Positions 9,801 to 20,408 of a stretch of DNA of 64,000 nt are shown here, in pieces. The notes under the pieces were generated by a model, which was not told the DNA's origin, did no database searches, and saw only the letters and a program-made list of their open reading frames with translations. How positions within the stretch are numbered: position 1 is the stretch's first letter; the number at the start of each line of letters is the position of its first letter. Both the position numbers and the translations under genes were made by a program. The stretch covers positions 811,001 to 875,000 of the forward strand of contig NC_133903.1 in NCBI RefSeq assembly GCF_964199755.1, written 5' to 3'. This stretch comes from Larus michahellis. Taxonomy: Eukaryota > Chordata > Aves > Charadriiformes > Laridae.

Positions 9801-12800
9801 TCCTTGTCACAAAGATGATGAGGCTGTGCTGGGAATCGGCATAGCTCCCTTATGTTACAGTTTGAAGCTTTTTGTAATCGTATGCTATTCAGGCAGACTG
9901 GGGCATTCATCCCTGCTGTGCTGTAATTTGGTGGCTGGAGCAGTTGGGGCATGAAATTCAGCAGTGACTTAGGCACGTGATTGCAAAGAAGAAAGCCTTG
10001 ATACAGCAGACTTGAGCGGATGCCCTGAGGCTGCCATTTGGAATTACTGACCAGGATAGCTGTAACTTTTTCCCCCCAGCCCAACAGCAGGGGCTCGCAG
10101 CTGCTTAGCAGGATGTCTGCTCCTGAAGCCCAGAAGAGAAGAGGTGGCGAGCCTGTTAATAGGGTTCTAAATGAGAGCAGCACAGCCCTTGCTGAGGATT
10201 TTTGTTCTACTGCTCTGAACTGATTTGTGGACAATAATCAAAACACATTTTTTTAATAAATGAGACTTTATGCAATGAATAAGATACAGCAGGAATATAT
10301 TCCTTAATGGAACCATATAAAAATGATAATCTGATCCCTAACACCCAGTCTGTCATTGGGCCTGAGTTGATAGATTTTTTTTTTTTATTATTATTAGTGT
10401 CACCATTTGTCATGGTGTCTGTATTTTGGTAATTAGGATTTCTTTGTAGCAATGACTTGTTCTGGGTGAGAGAAGGAAACTGGTCTTTGTTGGTAACCAG
10501 AGGTGATGCTGCTTTGGCTGTGTGTGCAGACAAGTAAGGCGTACCCACACCAGATCTCAGTCTAGTTCTTCATGGATAGGTGTCCACCATCTACAGAGAA
10601 TTTTAGCTGGCATGCTTAGCCCTCATTTGTGAGGCTAGGCTGTTGGTGTGAAGCCATGAAGCTTGTCTCTTAATTAGTGTGTTCTCAGGACTGGAATTAA
10701 AGCAGTGGTGCTACTGCATTAGAGAAGGCTGGTGATTTGTAGGTATTTCAAGAAAGACAACAGCTAGATAAAGGCTGTACCCTTGCCAGAAATTCTCTGG
10801 CTCTGCAGCCAGCCCTCCGTATGGGAACTGGGACCTAAAGCATAAGGAAGTTCAGGTAAATCTGCAAATACTATGGTGTCTCTTACTTGAAGGTCACTTA
10901 TACGGATAATTGCACTTACATACATGTACTGCTTGTGTTGAGGAGGGCAAGCCAGTGGCTATGTATAGATTCAGGCTCCTTTCTGTGAATATGGATCAAC
11001 AACTATTGAATATGCCTTCAAGCTGAGGCTAGTGGAGCTGGCACCTCTCTTCATGGAAATTGAAACTGTAAACATCCCATGCTTACTCAGTAGTTGTGTA
11101 TATAATTGTCAACTCCTCTGCTGCTTGCAGGTGAAATTTAAACATGCTTAACCTAGCTGCTGTTGTTGCAGTAGCTAGGACAGACGTAAAGAAAAGCTAT
11201 CTGTCTTTGTTTTCATGTTCAAAATGAAAGATTTGGTGTGCAGCTTCCGAAGTCGGTGCTTGTTGCTAGTCTGATGCTTTCACTGAAATCTAAAGTTAAA
11301 GACTCCACCAGCCTCAGTGGCAGGAGAGATGGGATACTGATGTGGAAATTCCACTCGCTTGATCAGTGAGGGAGTATCTGTGTAGAAGACAGCTGGAGAC
11401 ACCCTGAAGTGAAGTGCAGTTTCTTTTCAGGTCTTGCAGAGCTTGTCGTACAACCAAACTGTCTCTGATTACCTGGGATGACACTCCAACTTTATTTGTA
11501 ACGAATGAAAAATGTTGATAAGCACACATTGAAATACTGTGATGTAGTGTTAAGTCTAAAAATGCAGGTGTTAACTGGTACTGATGCTGTGTTTGCAGAT
11601 CTCACTATTGTCCCTCTGGTTCTTAGCATTTGACTTAAGATATTAACGTTTAAAGACTTATTTTCAAGAAGGGGGTTGTCTGAAAAGTAATTTTGTTTTA
11701 AATACTTGTCAGCAGGAATAATTGACTTTACTTCATGGAGTTGGCAGCTGCAGTTATAGCTTAAATCCAAGACACTGCTTGCAGTATAAATAAACCTTTC
11801 CACTTTATTTTTAGATTGGGAGTGGTGCAGTTTTAATCAGCTTTTATGTGGTTTATGCTGTAGAACCAAATTTATGTTTGGTTACATTAGTGAATCTACA
11901 GTTTGAATGTGGAGTCTCTAATTACTCTGCAGCTCAGGTAAGATACACAAGCAAAAACTAAAATACTAATTCTCCATTATAAAAAGGTCAGGCTTTTTCT
12001 TTTTCCTTCTAAATTTAGTAACTGGCTAAGCAGTAGCTAGATAAGTGTTCATCTAAAATTAGGTGGTGACACAAACCAACAGAAGCTGAAAAGTGGTGTT
12101 GTAGTTAATGCCGTAGTAGCAATTGCAGTGCTGTAGATGTGATGGGAACTGGCTCTGGGGTACCAGGTACGTCATGGTGGTGGTCACGCAGGTACAGTGC
12201 GGGTGAGCTTTCTGTGCAGCTGCCTGCTCTGCTGTTGGCTTCCTCTGCTGCTGACCCAGCAGTGCTCCCTGCGGCAGGCTGGGCCTCACCAGTCCTTGTC
12301 CCTGGGGCTGGTGTTGAATATGAATGGCGGTGTGGGGGGGTTATTTTTTTCCTTTTTTTTTTAATTGGCATTTTGCATTACCACAAACACTTCCTGAATA
12401 ACTGTGTAGGGGGAAAGGAGTTTAAAATAAATTCTATTTTAAGTGTCAGGGACATCTGCTGACCAACAGACTTGGACCTTGCAAGCTGATTACAAGGTTT
12501 GATTGTAATGGGTTAGACAGCCGTCATCTACGCTTAGGTTCGCAGCTACTTGGGGCTGACCAGAAGTACTCCGATTGATCCCTCTCTAATGTTTAATTAG
12601 TGTGTTTATTCTTTAAGGTCAGATCAAAATTAGGCTGCTTGTATTCTTAACTAAACACACTGGCTTACTTGTCACAGAGGTAGACTTCAGGGCAGGAACT
12701 GAATATGGAATTATTAAGAGACAAGGAGAAGATTTAAAAACACTAACAAAGCAAGAGCTCAATGCCTGCAGGAAGAGAATGCTCTGTCTGGGTGAATGAA

Positions 12801-15800
12801 AAAGATGGCATTAGTCTAAGGCAGGAAATAACAGTACCCTTAACGTGCTGCGTATGGCACTTTGCATTTCCCAAAGCCATGTTATTTTTGGTGTCATTGA
12901 AATGTCTGGAAAAGGGACTTTGCCTTTCTTGGGTGGATCTGTAGTCCTGAAAACTGCCTAAATCTTTAATTACTCAGAAACATCTAGATTGTGTCTGAGC
13001 CTCTCAGTATGTACAGTATGTTACTGGGTTAACCTGTGGAGGGGGGAAAAGGAGAGGCCTTGCCTCCTGAGCTGCTGATTTTTATTTGGTCTGAGGGTGC
13101 TCAGCATTTCATGTATTTCTACAAGTACAAATTGCCATATTCAACTCCTGCATCTGGGCTTGCCAGTTTGGTTGAACACTGTTGTTCTTTCCATCACTGT
13201 ATCTGTAACCAATCTCACTATTTAAACAGTTTTGAATCGTTTAGCATTTCAGTCCCATTAGCAGATTCTTCCCAGGAGATGGCACTTCTAGTAGCATCTT
13301 CTCCCTGGTGACTGGTCGATGGTATGAGAGCCTTGTTTACTGACCCCATTCTTTAATTGCAGTCTAACTTTGAGGGTCACTTGCAATGTAGTTTTACACT
13401 TTGAGTGTCCAGATATGCCCCAGGCAAAGAAATTATGCTAAAGCTTTCCTGTTAGCTTTAAGCCATGCTGCATAACCCTCCTCATACGCCGTAATATGCT
13501 CCGGTAGGACAGCTAAGTGGAAGTCTCCGGAAGCAGGTGTTAATAGGAGGCTCTTCAATTCTGCTTTAAAAGTCAGTCTAATAAAAGTGTCTCTGCTAGG
13601 GTTAGTATGCTCGGAACTCGACCTAGCAAGATTTTGTCATTTTCTGGCAGAGGCTAATGGTGTAACAACTGTTTTGGGATTAGGACTTGAAAGCTGGGTA
13701 GCAAGGGTAAGTTGATGGGAGCTACATTTTCTTTACTATTTTTCTTTCCTTTTGACTCTCTCTCATTAATCCATGTCTATTTTTTTTTTTAAATGAGGAC
13801 CACAGTCCTATATACAGTGATCTGGATGAAGCATTAATAATCCAGAGTATATGGAAAAAGTTTTACTTCATGATATGCCTGCCCCCTGTACAGTATTTGC
13901 CTTTTTCCTACTAGTGACAGTGACTGCTGTTCTGTTCATAATTTTTCGGTAGCTCTTTCCAGATTTCTTGCCCTGGCAGTACTATCTCCTCTGCCTCTTT
14001 CCCCATTGGTATTTCACTTTGCTGGGGAGTGCTCTGTGCTAAGAGGGGAAGGGAAGCAGGCACCACTGCCATAGTCCGATGGCAATGCTGGGCTGAAGTT
14101 CTTTGTAGCAGAACACTAGACACAGACTAAAGAGAAATATTAATGAGGCTGAAGCAAATCTAGTGCCTGTAGTTTCTCTGAGCGCTGTTTGCTGAGGTGA
14201 TGCTGGGCAAGTGTAGTGAGTCAGTGACTCGTGCCAAGACAAGGGTGAGTTTCTGCTTTGCAGCAGAAGTGGCCTGGCTCCTTCTTGTCTGCTGGCACAG
14301 GGTGTAGTTTGTCAGCACTTTTGCTGTAGAGGAAGAAATGCGTTGCATGCCGGGTGGGGGGTACACGGCGCCTTTCTCTCACCCTCATACACCCACTGGC
14401 CATACTTGCCAGCAAGCCAGTAGAAGTGTAAAGGCTAGCTGATGGCACACAAAACTGTTCATCATTCCCACAAGAAACACTTGCAGTATCAGCTGGACAG
14501 ACGTAGGCCTTGCTAAACCTGACCTACAGAAGAGAGCTCTGGTAAACTGCATCACGAAGACCATCCGTAATGCTGTTCCCAAGAAACTTGCTTGTGCTGC
14601 TGCTGAGTGTGTCTGTAGTCGATGGTCAGTATTAAAACTTGTAGTACAAATTCCAGAAATGAAAGTGGTGGGATTGTGTGTTAAATCCACACATTCTGTA
14701 TGTCAGCAATTCATGGCAAGAATCAGTACTTTGAATCAAATACAAAACTCTGGTAGGTAAGATGGACCAGCTGTCTGGTATGGCAGTCTGTTTGTTTAGG
14801 TCTCATCGGTGGAGACAGTCATATCCTTTTGGAGAAGATTTAAAGAAATCTATTTCTAAAGAAAAAAGTTCCACTGTTACCTTATGCTCGATTCCGTCAA
14901 CATCACTTTTACTTCAGCTGGAGAATAAGGTACTACTGATACTGCAACTACTGTACAAAGTACTCAGTAAATGTTAGGGTTTTTTAGTACTTCTGGTATT
15001 AACAATACTATCTGTGGGTGACAAGCCAGAACCATTGTCCTTTACAACCTGTGCTGACTATCAGTGTGCTGAATATGGCAGTTCCATCCTGGAGAAAGGT
15101 GGCTTTATGAATTTGAGCAGTATCATGGATTCTTTTAAAGTTTTATTTTAAGCCAATATTGATATCTGGATTTGTGATTTGTTGACAGGTATGGGAATAG
15201 GAGGTAAAAGAATGGAGAGAGAGGGGTGAAACTTTTTCCATGTTTGAGGAGGCTTTCCTAGAAGAGCTTTAAAGCCACGGGAAAAAAAGGTGGCACCTAC
15301 ATCACTGAAACTAATTCTACAAAATGTGTTCCGGCTCTGGGAAAAATGGTAGGAGCTGAATTCCTGGGGAGTTTATCATAAAAGCAAAATGCTTCTACAG
15401 AGCTGATCTCTTCATTGTTCCTATCTCTCTGGACACACAGATGTCAGTGTTGAAGGGTAATCTTACATTGTTGTGGCAAAATAAAGTGCCTGCACTGAGA
15501 GATGGAGCTCTGGCAGCGCGCATGCCAGACGTACAAGGAGCTGAGGGATGCTGTCGTGCTGAGTTTGTAGGAGTAGCCACAAGGAACAGCACCAGCTACA
15601 GAAGTGTGAGCTTTGGGACACCTGTATGCTGAGACTAGAATCCACATGGTGATTTGAGCGTTAGTCTACATCTTTTAACTTGCCCCTTAAAGGAGTGTTA
15701 TTTGAGGATATGTAACTATAAAACTACCACTGGGATCAACTGTACCCTGACAACACCTTTATACCAAATACAAAGTTGATGTCTGTGACAAGAACTCTGT

Positions 15801-18214
15801 GGACAGAAATAAATTAAATTTATCAAAAGGAGGGGACTGATGTTGAAAGCTTAAGCTGAACATGGCATTGTGTAAGCAGCAGAATATCTAGAACACTTCG
15901 AAAAGCATTTGACTTCTTATGACAGTTCAGGGGAAGGAGAATGGTTCTTAAGTTTAATCAAGTTGTGATGTTTTAGTCAATTGCAGTAAGGAAGTGCTCT
16001 CTGACTCTGCACCTTCCTTCCTTCACTCTGTTTACGTGTACAGTTGGTTGTGACTGCTCTGGAGGGAAACAACTTGTTGGCCTTGGCACCTGCTGCAGCA
16101 TGTGTTTCAAGGTCACTTAGCTCTTTTTCTGTAGACTTTCCCTGCACCAGGGAATCTAAAAGGACATATCTTGTTCAAGTGTTCTGATAAACTCCAAATT
16201 TTTGACTATTTAGTATAGTTGCTCAAATTTCTTAAGTCTGAATACTCAGGCTTTACTGTCTGTCTTCATTTTGGAGGATGTTTACACAGAGCACTTCAGA
16301 AAGAAGTTGGGGATAAAATTAGAAGCCTGTTCAGGTAAATTTCTGCTGTCACAGAAGTGTGCTGAAACCCGACTTCCCATGTAGATTGGTCATTCTGTCA
16401 GGACTCATCTGGAGCCAATGGCACCAATAGTAGGTTCTCCTACAGTTCTAAAAGACATCAGGTTTTGGAAGTAGAAACTGGGAATACCTACTGAGGGTTA
16501 CTTTAATAGTGATGCATGTTTGGCCTTTGGATTTTTCTAGCTACCAGAAATAAACTTCTTAAAGAGCTTATGACAGTAGAGCCACACCTCTGAGCTGTTC
16601 TGGTGGCTTAGGGAATCTGGATGTGAGGAGTGAGCAGCACAGTGCTGCACGCACTTATTTAATTGGCACCTTCAACAACAAAGTGCTGACACTTGAAGTA
16701 CTCTTTCTCTGTAACTCCATAGCTAGAATTTTTAAGTCCTCCTTATCCTGCTAAATTGTTCAGAGCCCTAAATGCCCAGTGCACCTAGTCCCTTGCACCT
16801 TAATTATACTGACTTGTTCTCTCTGAAGAAAGATATGCCAGCACCTCTGAGAGCATGTGCTGGCAACTGCAGGAACCAGACATTGCCAAGCTGGGTAGTA
16901 ATTTGAAGTAACAGACTGAAACAAACCTATTTGCATCTCGCTGTCTGCAGTGGTGAATGAGCTGGATGTTTCACCAGAAGCCCTTAACCAGAGTTACACA
17001 ACTCTGCCCATTCGAACCTTTCTCTTAGGAAGAAGCTGAGAAATCATCAGATCAAAAGTTCTGGAAAACAAGGATTATTTTTTTTCTGAAAGAGCTCTAG
17101 TGCGCATATACTGTGGGAGACATGAGGTTGAATGAACTGAGAGGATTCACCCCAGCATAACTGTGGAAACTAGGCAGGCAAAGCATATGGCACAGGTGCG
17201 TCTGTTGTAAAAGACCTAAAAAGCTGAGAAATGGAGTTGTTTGGTGTGCAGCACTGGTACAGTTAAATCTTTAGCACTATATCATTCCTGAAGAGTCAGT
17301 AAATCATTTTAAAAGCAGGCTTCTTCTCATTTTTATGAGGGTGAACTTCGGTGTTGCTACGGTGTAGTTCTTGAAAATTGTATCCTCACCTATACAGAAA
17401 AACTTGACCCCAAGAAGGGCTAGGCAAGGAATAAAGTTTGATTCTTGCTTACAGTCTGCGTCCTGAATGTGTGATATCTTATTTCCGTGTAGTTACTGGG
17501 CAAGGTTGGTTGAGCTAGGATGCAGCAGTATGGGAGAAGAGCTGTGACTTTTCAGTCTGTAGGGACCAGAGATGGCTGCAGAGGCACAGGCTTTCCCGTC
17601 AAAGCTTTCTGAAGGGATGGCGCTGTCACTTGTTCCGACTGTACAGCAAGCGCTACAACTCTGTGTGCCTCAGTGTACTTGCACTAACCAATATTTGGCG
17701 TTGATACACCAGCTCAGAGGTGTGGTGGCTATGTTTTGTTCCACATACCAGTCCTGGAGTGCAGGGATAGAGAAATGGTTGCTGCCTGGAACTAAACAAT
17801 GAGTTTGAATTAAACCTTTTAGACTTCTTATCTACAGTCTGATCACCTGCAAATTTCCTGGTTTTCTTTATGTGGTATAATTCAAAACCTTCTGTTGCAA
17901 ACTTTGAAGATAAAAGCTTTTAAAGGGGCAGAAAAAAATCCAAACTACCAGCCCACATTCTTCGAGCCTTCTCTTGCTATATAAAATGGTGTGTTTTTTA
18001 GTGACTGCCAGATGACAAAGTGGTAACTTCGGGGCAAACTTGGTGGGTGTCCTTGACTGTGTCTGTTTTCCATTTTTACAGGGTTGGCGTGTTGGAGGAC
18101 ACCTTCACCTGTCTTGGTGTTTTGTGTGCCATTGTATTCTTTCCAATTGGGATTCTGTTCTGTCTGGCACTGAGGCAGAGAAGATGCCCTAATTGTGGGG
18201 CAGCTTTTGGCTAA
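3730..18214 (+). CDS. BRI3: BRI3, brain protein I3 (three coding exons, 137 aa)
   Basis: Spliced coding region joining 3730-3895, 5495-5609 and 18082-18214 (414 nt, intact frame). The product is a small membrane protein of the Brain protein I3 family, reported at lysosomal and other endomembranes; its precise biochemical role is not settled. The N-terminal half (1-83) is rich in Pro, Tyr, Gly and Ala and has two PPxY motifs (PPAY at 11-14, PPPY at 43-46) able to bind WW domains of NEDD4-type ligases. Then come CPAC (90-93), a hydrophobic stretch at about 101-124 and CPNC (129-132), with the basic cluster RQRR just before it. The second half is almost identical in layout to human BRI3 (125 aa); the N-terminal half has diverged in length. 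The start has a good Kozak context (A at -3, G at +4). Identification is secure. Confidence 0.95.
3896..5494 (+). other. BRI3: BRI3 intron 1
   Basis: The first 400 bases are the tail of the CpG island; the rest is AT-rich. It ends in a long T-rich tract and TTTTTAG at the exon 2 acceptor. No coding or repeat feature was recognised in it. Confidence 0.85.
5495..5609 (+). CDS. BRI3: BRI3 coding exon 2
   Basis: Encodes residues 56-93 and two bases of codon 94: [15 protein letters not shown], a Thr/Ser/Gln-rich stretch, then [11 protein letters not shown]. The VVVGGCP block is shared with human BRI3 and carries the first CxxC pair. The acceptor is TTTTTAG before GGTATG, and the donor is TTGCAG followed by GTAAAA. 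The exon is in frame with exons 1 and 3. Confidence 0.95.
5610..18081 (+). other. BRI3: BRI3 intron 2 (12.5 kb)
   Basis: A long AT-rich intron with only short, random open frames on either strand. A 24-base T run occupies 9278-9301, and shorter T runs lie near 10377 and 13780. It has no recognisable coding exon, tRNA or full-length transposon. A moderately GC-rich patch lies at 12140-12340. Its end is the TTTTTACAG acceptor at 18081. Confidence 0.8.
9278..9301 (+). repeat. Homopolymer (T)24
   Basis: Twenty-four consecutive T follow a T/G-rich lead-in from about 9255. It could be the poly(A) end of an old minus-strand retroposon or plain slippage; no retroposon body was recognised on the flanks. 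Confidence 0.9.
18082..18214 (+). CDS. BRI3: BRI3 coding exon 3 (C-terminal)
   Basis: Encodes residues 94-137 and a TAA stop at 18212-18214. It begins [13 protein letters not shown], continues with a hydrophobic stretch (about 101-124) and ends with [11 protein letters not shown], the family's hallmark C-terminus. The acceptor is TTTTTACAG before GGTTGG. In human BRI3 the same block reads VGVLED...[10 protein letters not shown], so the match is nearly complete. Confidence 0.96.
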
Positions 18215-18465
18215 GGGTGTGAACATGGACGTGCTTATGGAAGCTACAACTGTTAGCATACTCTTTCTAATGTAAATGTCATGTACAATCATTTTATTTG
18301 CTTCAGACCTGTTTTGTAAAGTGTGAAGAAATTTAGTCTCTTGCATGTAATTTAAACTTAATCTTTTATGAGCATGTGCATTGCAAAACATGAAAACCCA
18401 ACTTGTTTTCCATGTTTAGTGGCACCTGTTGACAACTAAATAAAACTGCTTTTCCTTTTGCAATC
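18215..18465 (+). other. BRI3: BRI3 3' UTR with poly(A) signal
   Basis: A canonical AATAAA lies at 18439-18444, 225 bases after the stop codon. It is followed by a T-rich stretch and GTGGCTGG, fitting cleavage near 18460-18465. A short UTR suits this small, broadly expressed gene. Confidence 0.8.
18439..18444 (+). terminator. BRI3: Polyadenylation signal of BRI3 (AATAAA)
   Basis: Perfect hexamer at a normal distance from the stop, with a T/GT-rich downstream element at about 18451-18480. Confidence 0.85.
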
Positions 18466-19640
18466 CTCAATTTGTGGCTGGATTATTACTTATGTGACTA
18501 ATGTGTCTGATTGATAACATGTAGTCTGACAGCGGAGTTAGTAATCCTAGCTACAAGGAAGGATAAATATTTGCCAGAATCCTTGTGATAAAAAGAGACA
18601 TGGTTTCGGGCTGTACTTGTTTAAGCACATCAGATGCTTTTGAGGAAAGTGTTGGAAGTGCTGTGTGTGCACTACCTCTCAGTCTTCTGTAAGAGGAACA
18701 GCCCTGTTGTAATTAGCGAAGGTTTTGCTTATGACCTCCAAGGGCTGCAGTGGCAGTGTCTCAGCTGCTGTAGCAGAAACTTCCTACCCCTGTGGAACTG
18801 GTGTTAGTTCACAGACAGCAGTTAAGTTGTGACTGCGGCAGGGCGTTCCTCTCTGGGCACTGCCACATATGAGCTGCCCTGCGAAGGGAGTTTTGCATTT
18901 GAGATTATTTAATTCTGATACTGAGTTATTGAAAGCTCATACAGTCCAGGTTGAGCTGCTTCCAACATGCTTTAGAAAAAGGGCTCAGGTGTTAAGTTAT
19001 GCTTCTTGAAAAGCTGGTGTTTCAAAATGGGATAGTGGATACTTAAGCAGAGTTCATAGCAAAAGTGTCCTCAGCCTTGAACTTGAAAGGAATTGGAATG
19101 AGTGGACTCTACCTCTGCAGTCATCACATGCTCATATACTATTTTCTGATATTAAGTAATTGAAAGGCATTTCACATGACTTGAATTCACTGTTTATAAT
19201 AGTAGAACAGGCACAACAAAATGAATATCCAAGGCATGCTGTAGGAAGTGTGTGCGTGTGTAAAGCAGAACGATTTAGAGTAAGGATCAATCACTGGCAG
19301 TAGTCGTGATACAGACTTCATAAGGCAAATCTGACCTGAACCGTACAGCGATAGAGCAGCCATTGCTGATGCAGAGTGAACATCCAGGCTGGCTTCTGGG
19401 GGGTTATTACCTAGGGAAAATCTTTCAGACAAGCTAACTCCATCGGTACAGTCCTGCTCGTGAGTTAAAAGCTATACGTCACTTCCCTCAGATACTCTAC
19501 TATCCCAGCATCTATGCCATTGCTAGGCTCCTTAGCCAAAAATTTTCAAACCTAATCTGTTTTTCTTGTTTGGAAGGCTGCAGCAATGCAGTAACGTCAA
19601 AGGCAGCTTTTTATATGAGCATTTGAGAAAAAAATCATGG
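18466..19640. other. Spacer between the convergent 3' ends
   Basis: No gene or repeat was recognised. Minus-strand BAIAP2L1 transcripts may run into it: a minus-strand ATTAAA is at 18908-18913. If that site is used, the two genes end less than 500 bases apart. Confidence 0.5.
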
Positions 19641-20332
19641 CACTGTTTTATTATGACTTTTTATAAGACTAAAGTTTGACAACGTGTTTTAAAGAAAAAG
19701 TTATCATTGAAGAATGTGTTGACAGTACAACATGAGACTTAAAGGTTTATGTTAACACTTGAAAATTTGTATCTGAACACTAAGCAAAGCATTACAAATT
19801 GTCTATTCTTAGAGGATAAATATTTATTTATAACCTAGGGTGTCTTTCTTAAACAAAATAATGTATAATCACTTTATACAGGCAATTCTCTATTCTGGAA
19901 TAAGGCAGTTGTTACATTATTCTGTTTGGAAAAAAAAAAATCATAATCTTTTTTTCTTATTTAGTAAGCGGCATATGCAGGCTTATATTCTAGAACTTAC
20001 CATTGCAGTTTCCAAATAATGAATGCCAAAGATTCAGATTTGTGAGCTATTAGTTACACTGGTTCACTAGAGTATCCAAACTATATCTCCAGTATTTTCA
20101 TAATTCCTACTACAAAAAAGGCATACTGTAAAATCAAGCCAAAGTGCTCAAACATTAGCCCAAAGCAATGAACTCATTAGAAAGTTTAAGGTTTTTTTAA
20201 AAATCAGGATCCATTCTGGTATGATTCTATTGTACAGGAATTAAATACATTTTTAGAACACGTTTGGATAGTAACTGTCATTACTGAAAATGCTGTTTAT
20301 AAGGAGGAAGTACACGTGTGTGGACCGTATAT
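19640..20332 (-). other. BAIAP2L1: BAIAP2L1 3' UTR, candidate extent
   Basis: AT-rich sequence directly after the stop codon. Minus-strand AATAAA hexamers lie at 19823-19828 and 19647-19652, giving UTRs of roughly 0.5 or 0.7 kb. Which one is used cannot be decided from sequence. Confidence 0.55.
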
Positions 20333-20408
20333 TCATCGAATAATTGGTGCTGATCTGTCATTTGTTACTGTTGGTCTGAGTTTCACAGTCGCAAAAGGAT
20401 TTTCTCCA
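20333..20408 (-). CDS. BAIAP2L1: BAIAP2L1 coding exon 14 (last)
   Basis: Completes codon 479 and encodes residues 480-503 and TGA (20333-20335): [14 protein letters not shown]...DRSAPIIR. This is the WH2-like actin-binding tail, nearly identical to human. The acceptor is TTTCTTTTCAG. It is preceded by the 534-base intron 13 (20409-20942), in which nothing notable is seen. Confidence 0.95.

Noticed and set aside
9755-10234. 159-codon - frame in BRI3 intron 2
   Set aside because: No domain, no splice or promoter context, and ordinary intron composition.
17945-18391. 148-codon - frame antisense to BRI3 exon 3 and 3' UTR
   Set aside because: It is the shadow of the conserved BRI3 exon on the other strand and has no similarity of its own.
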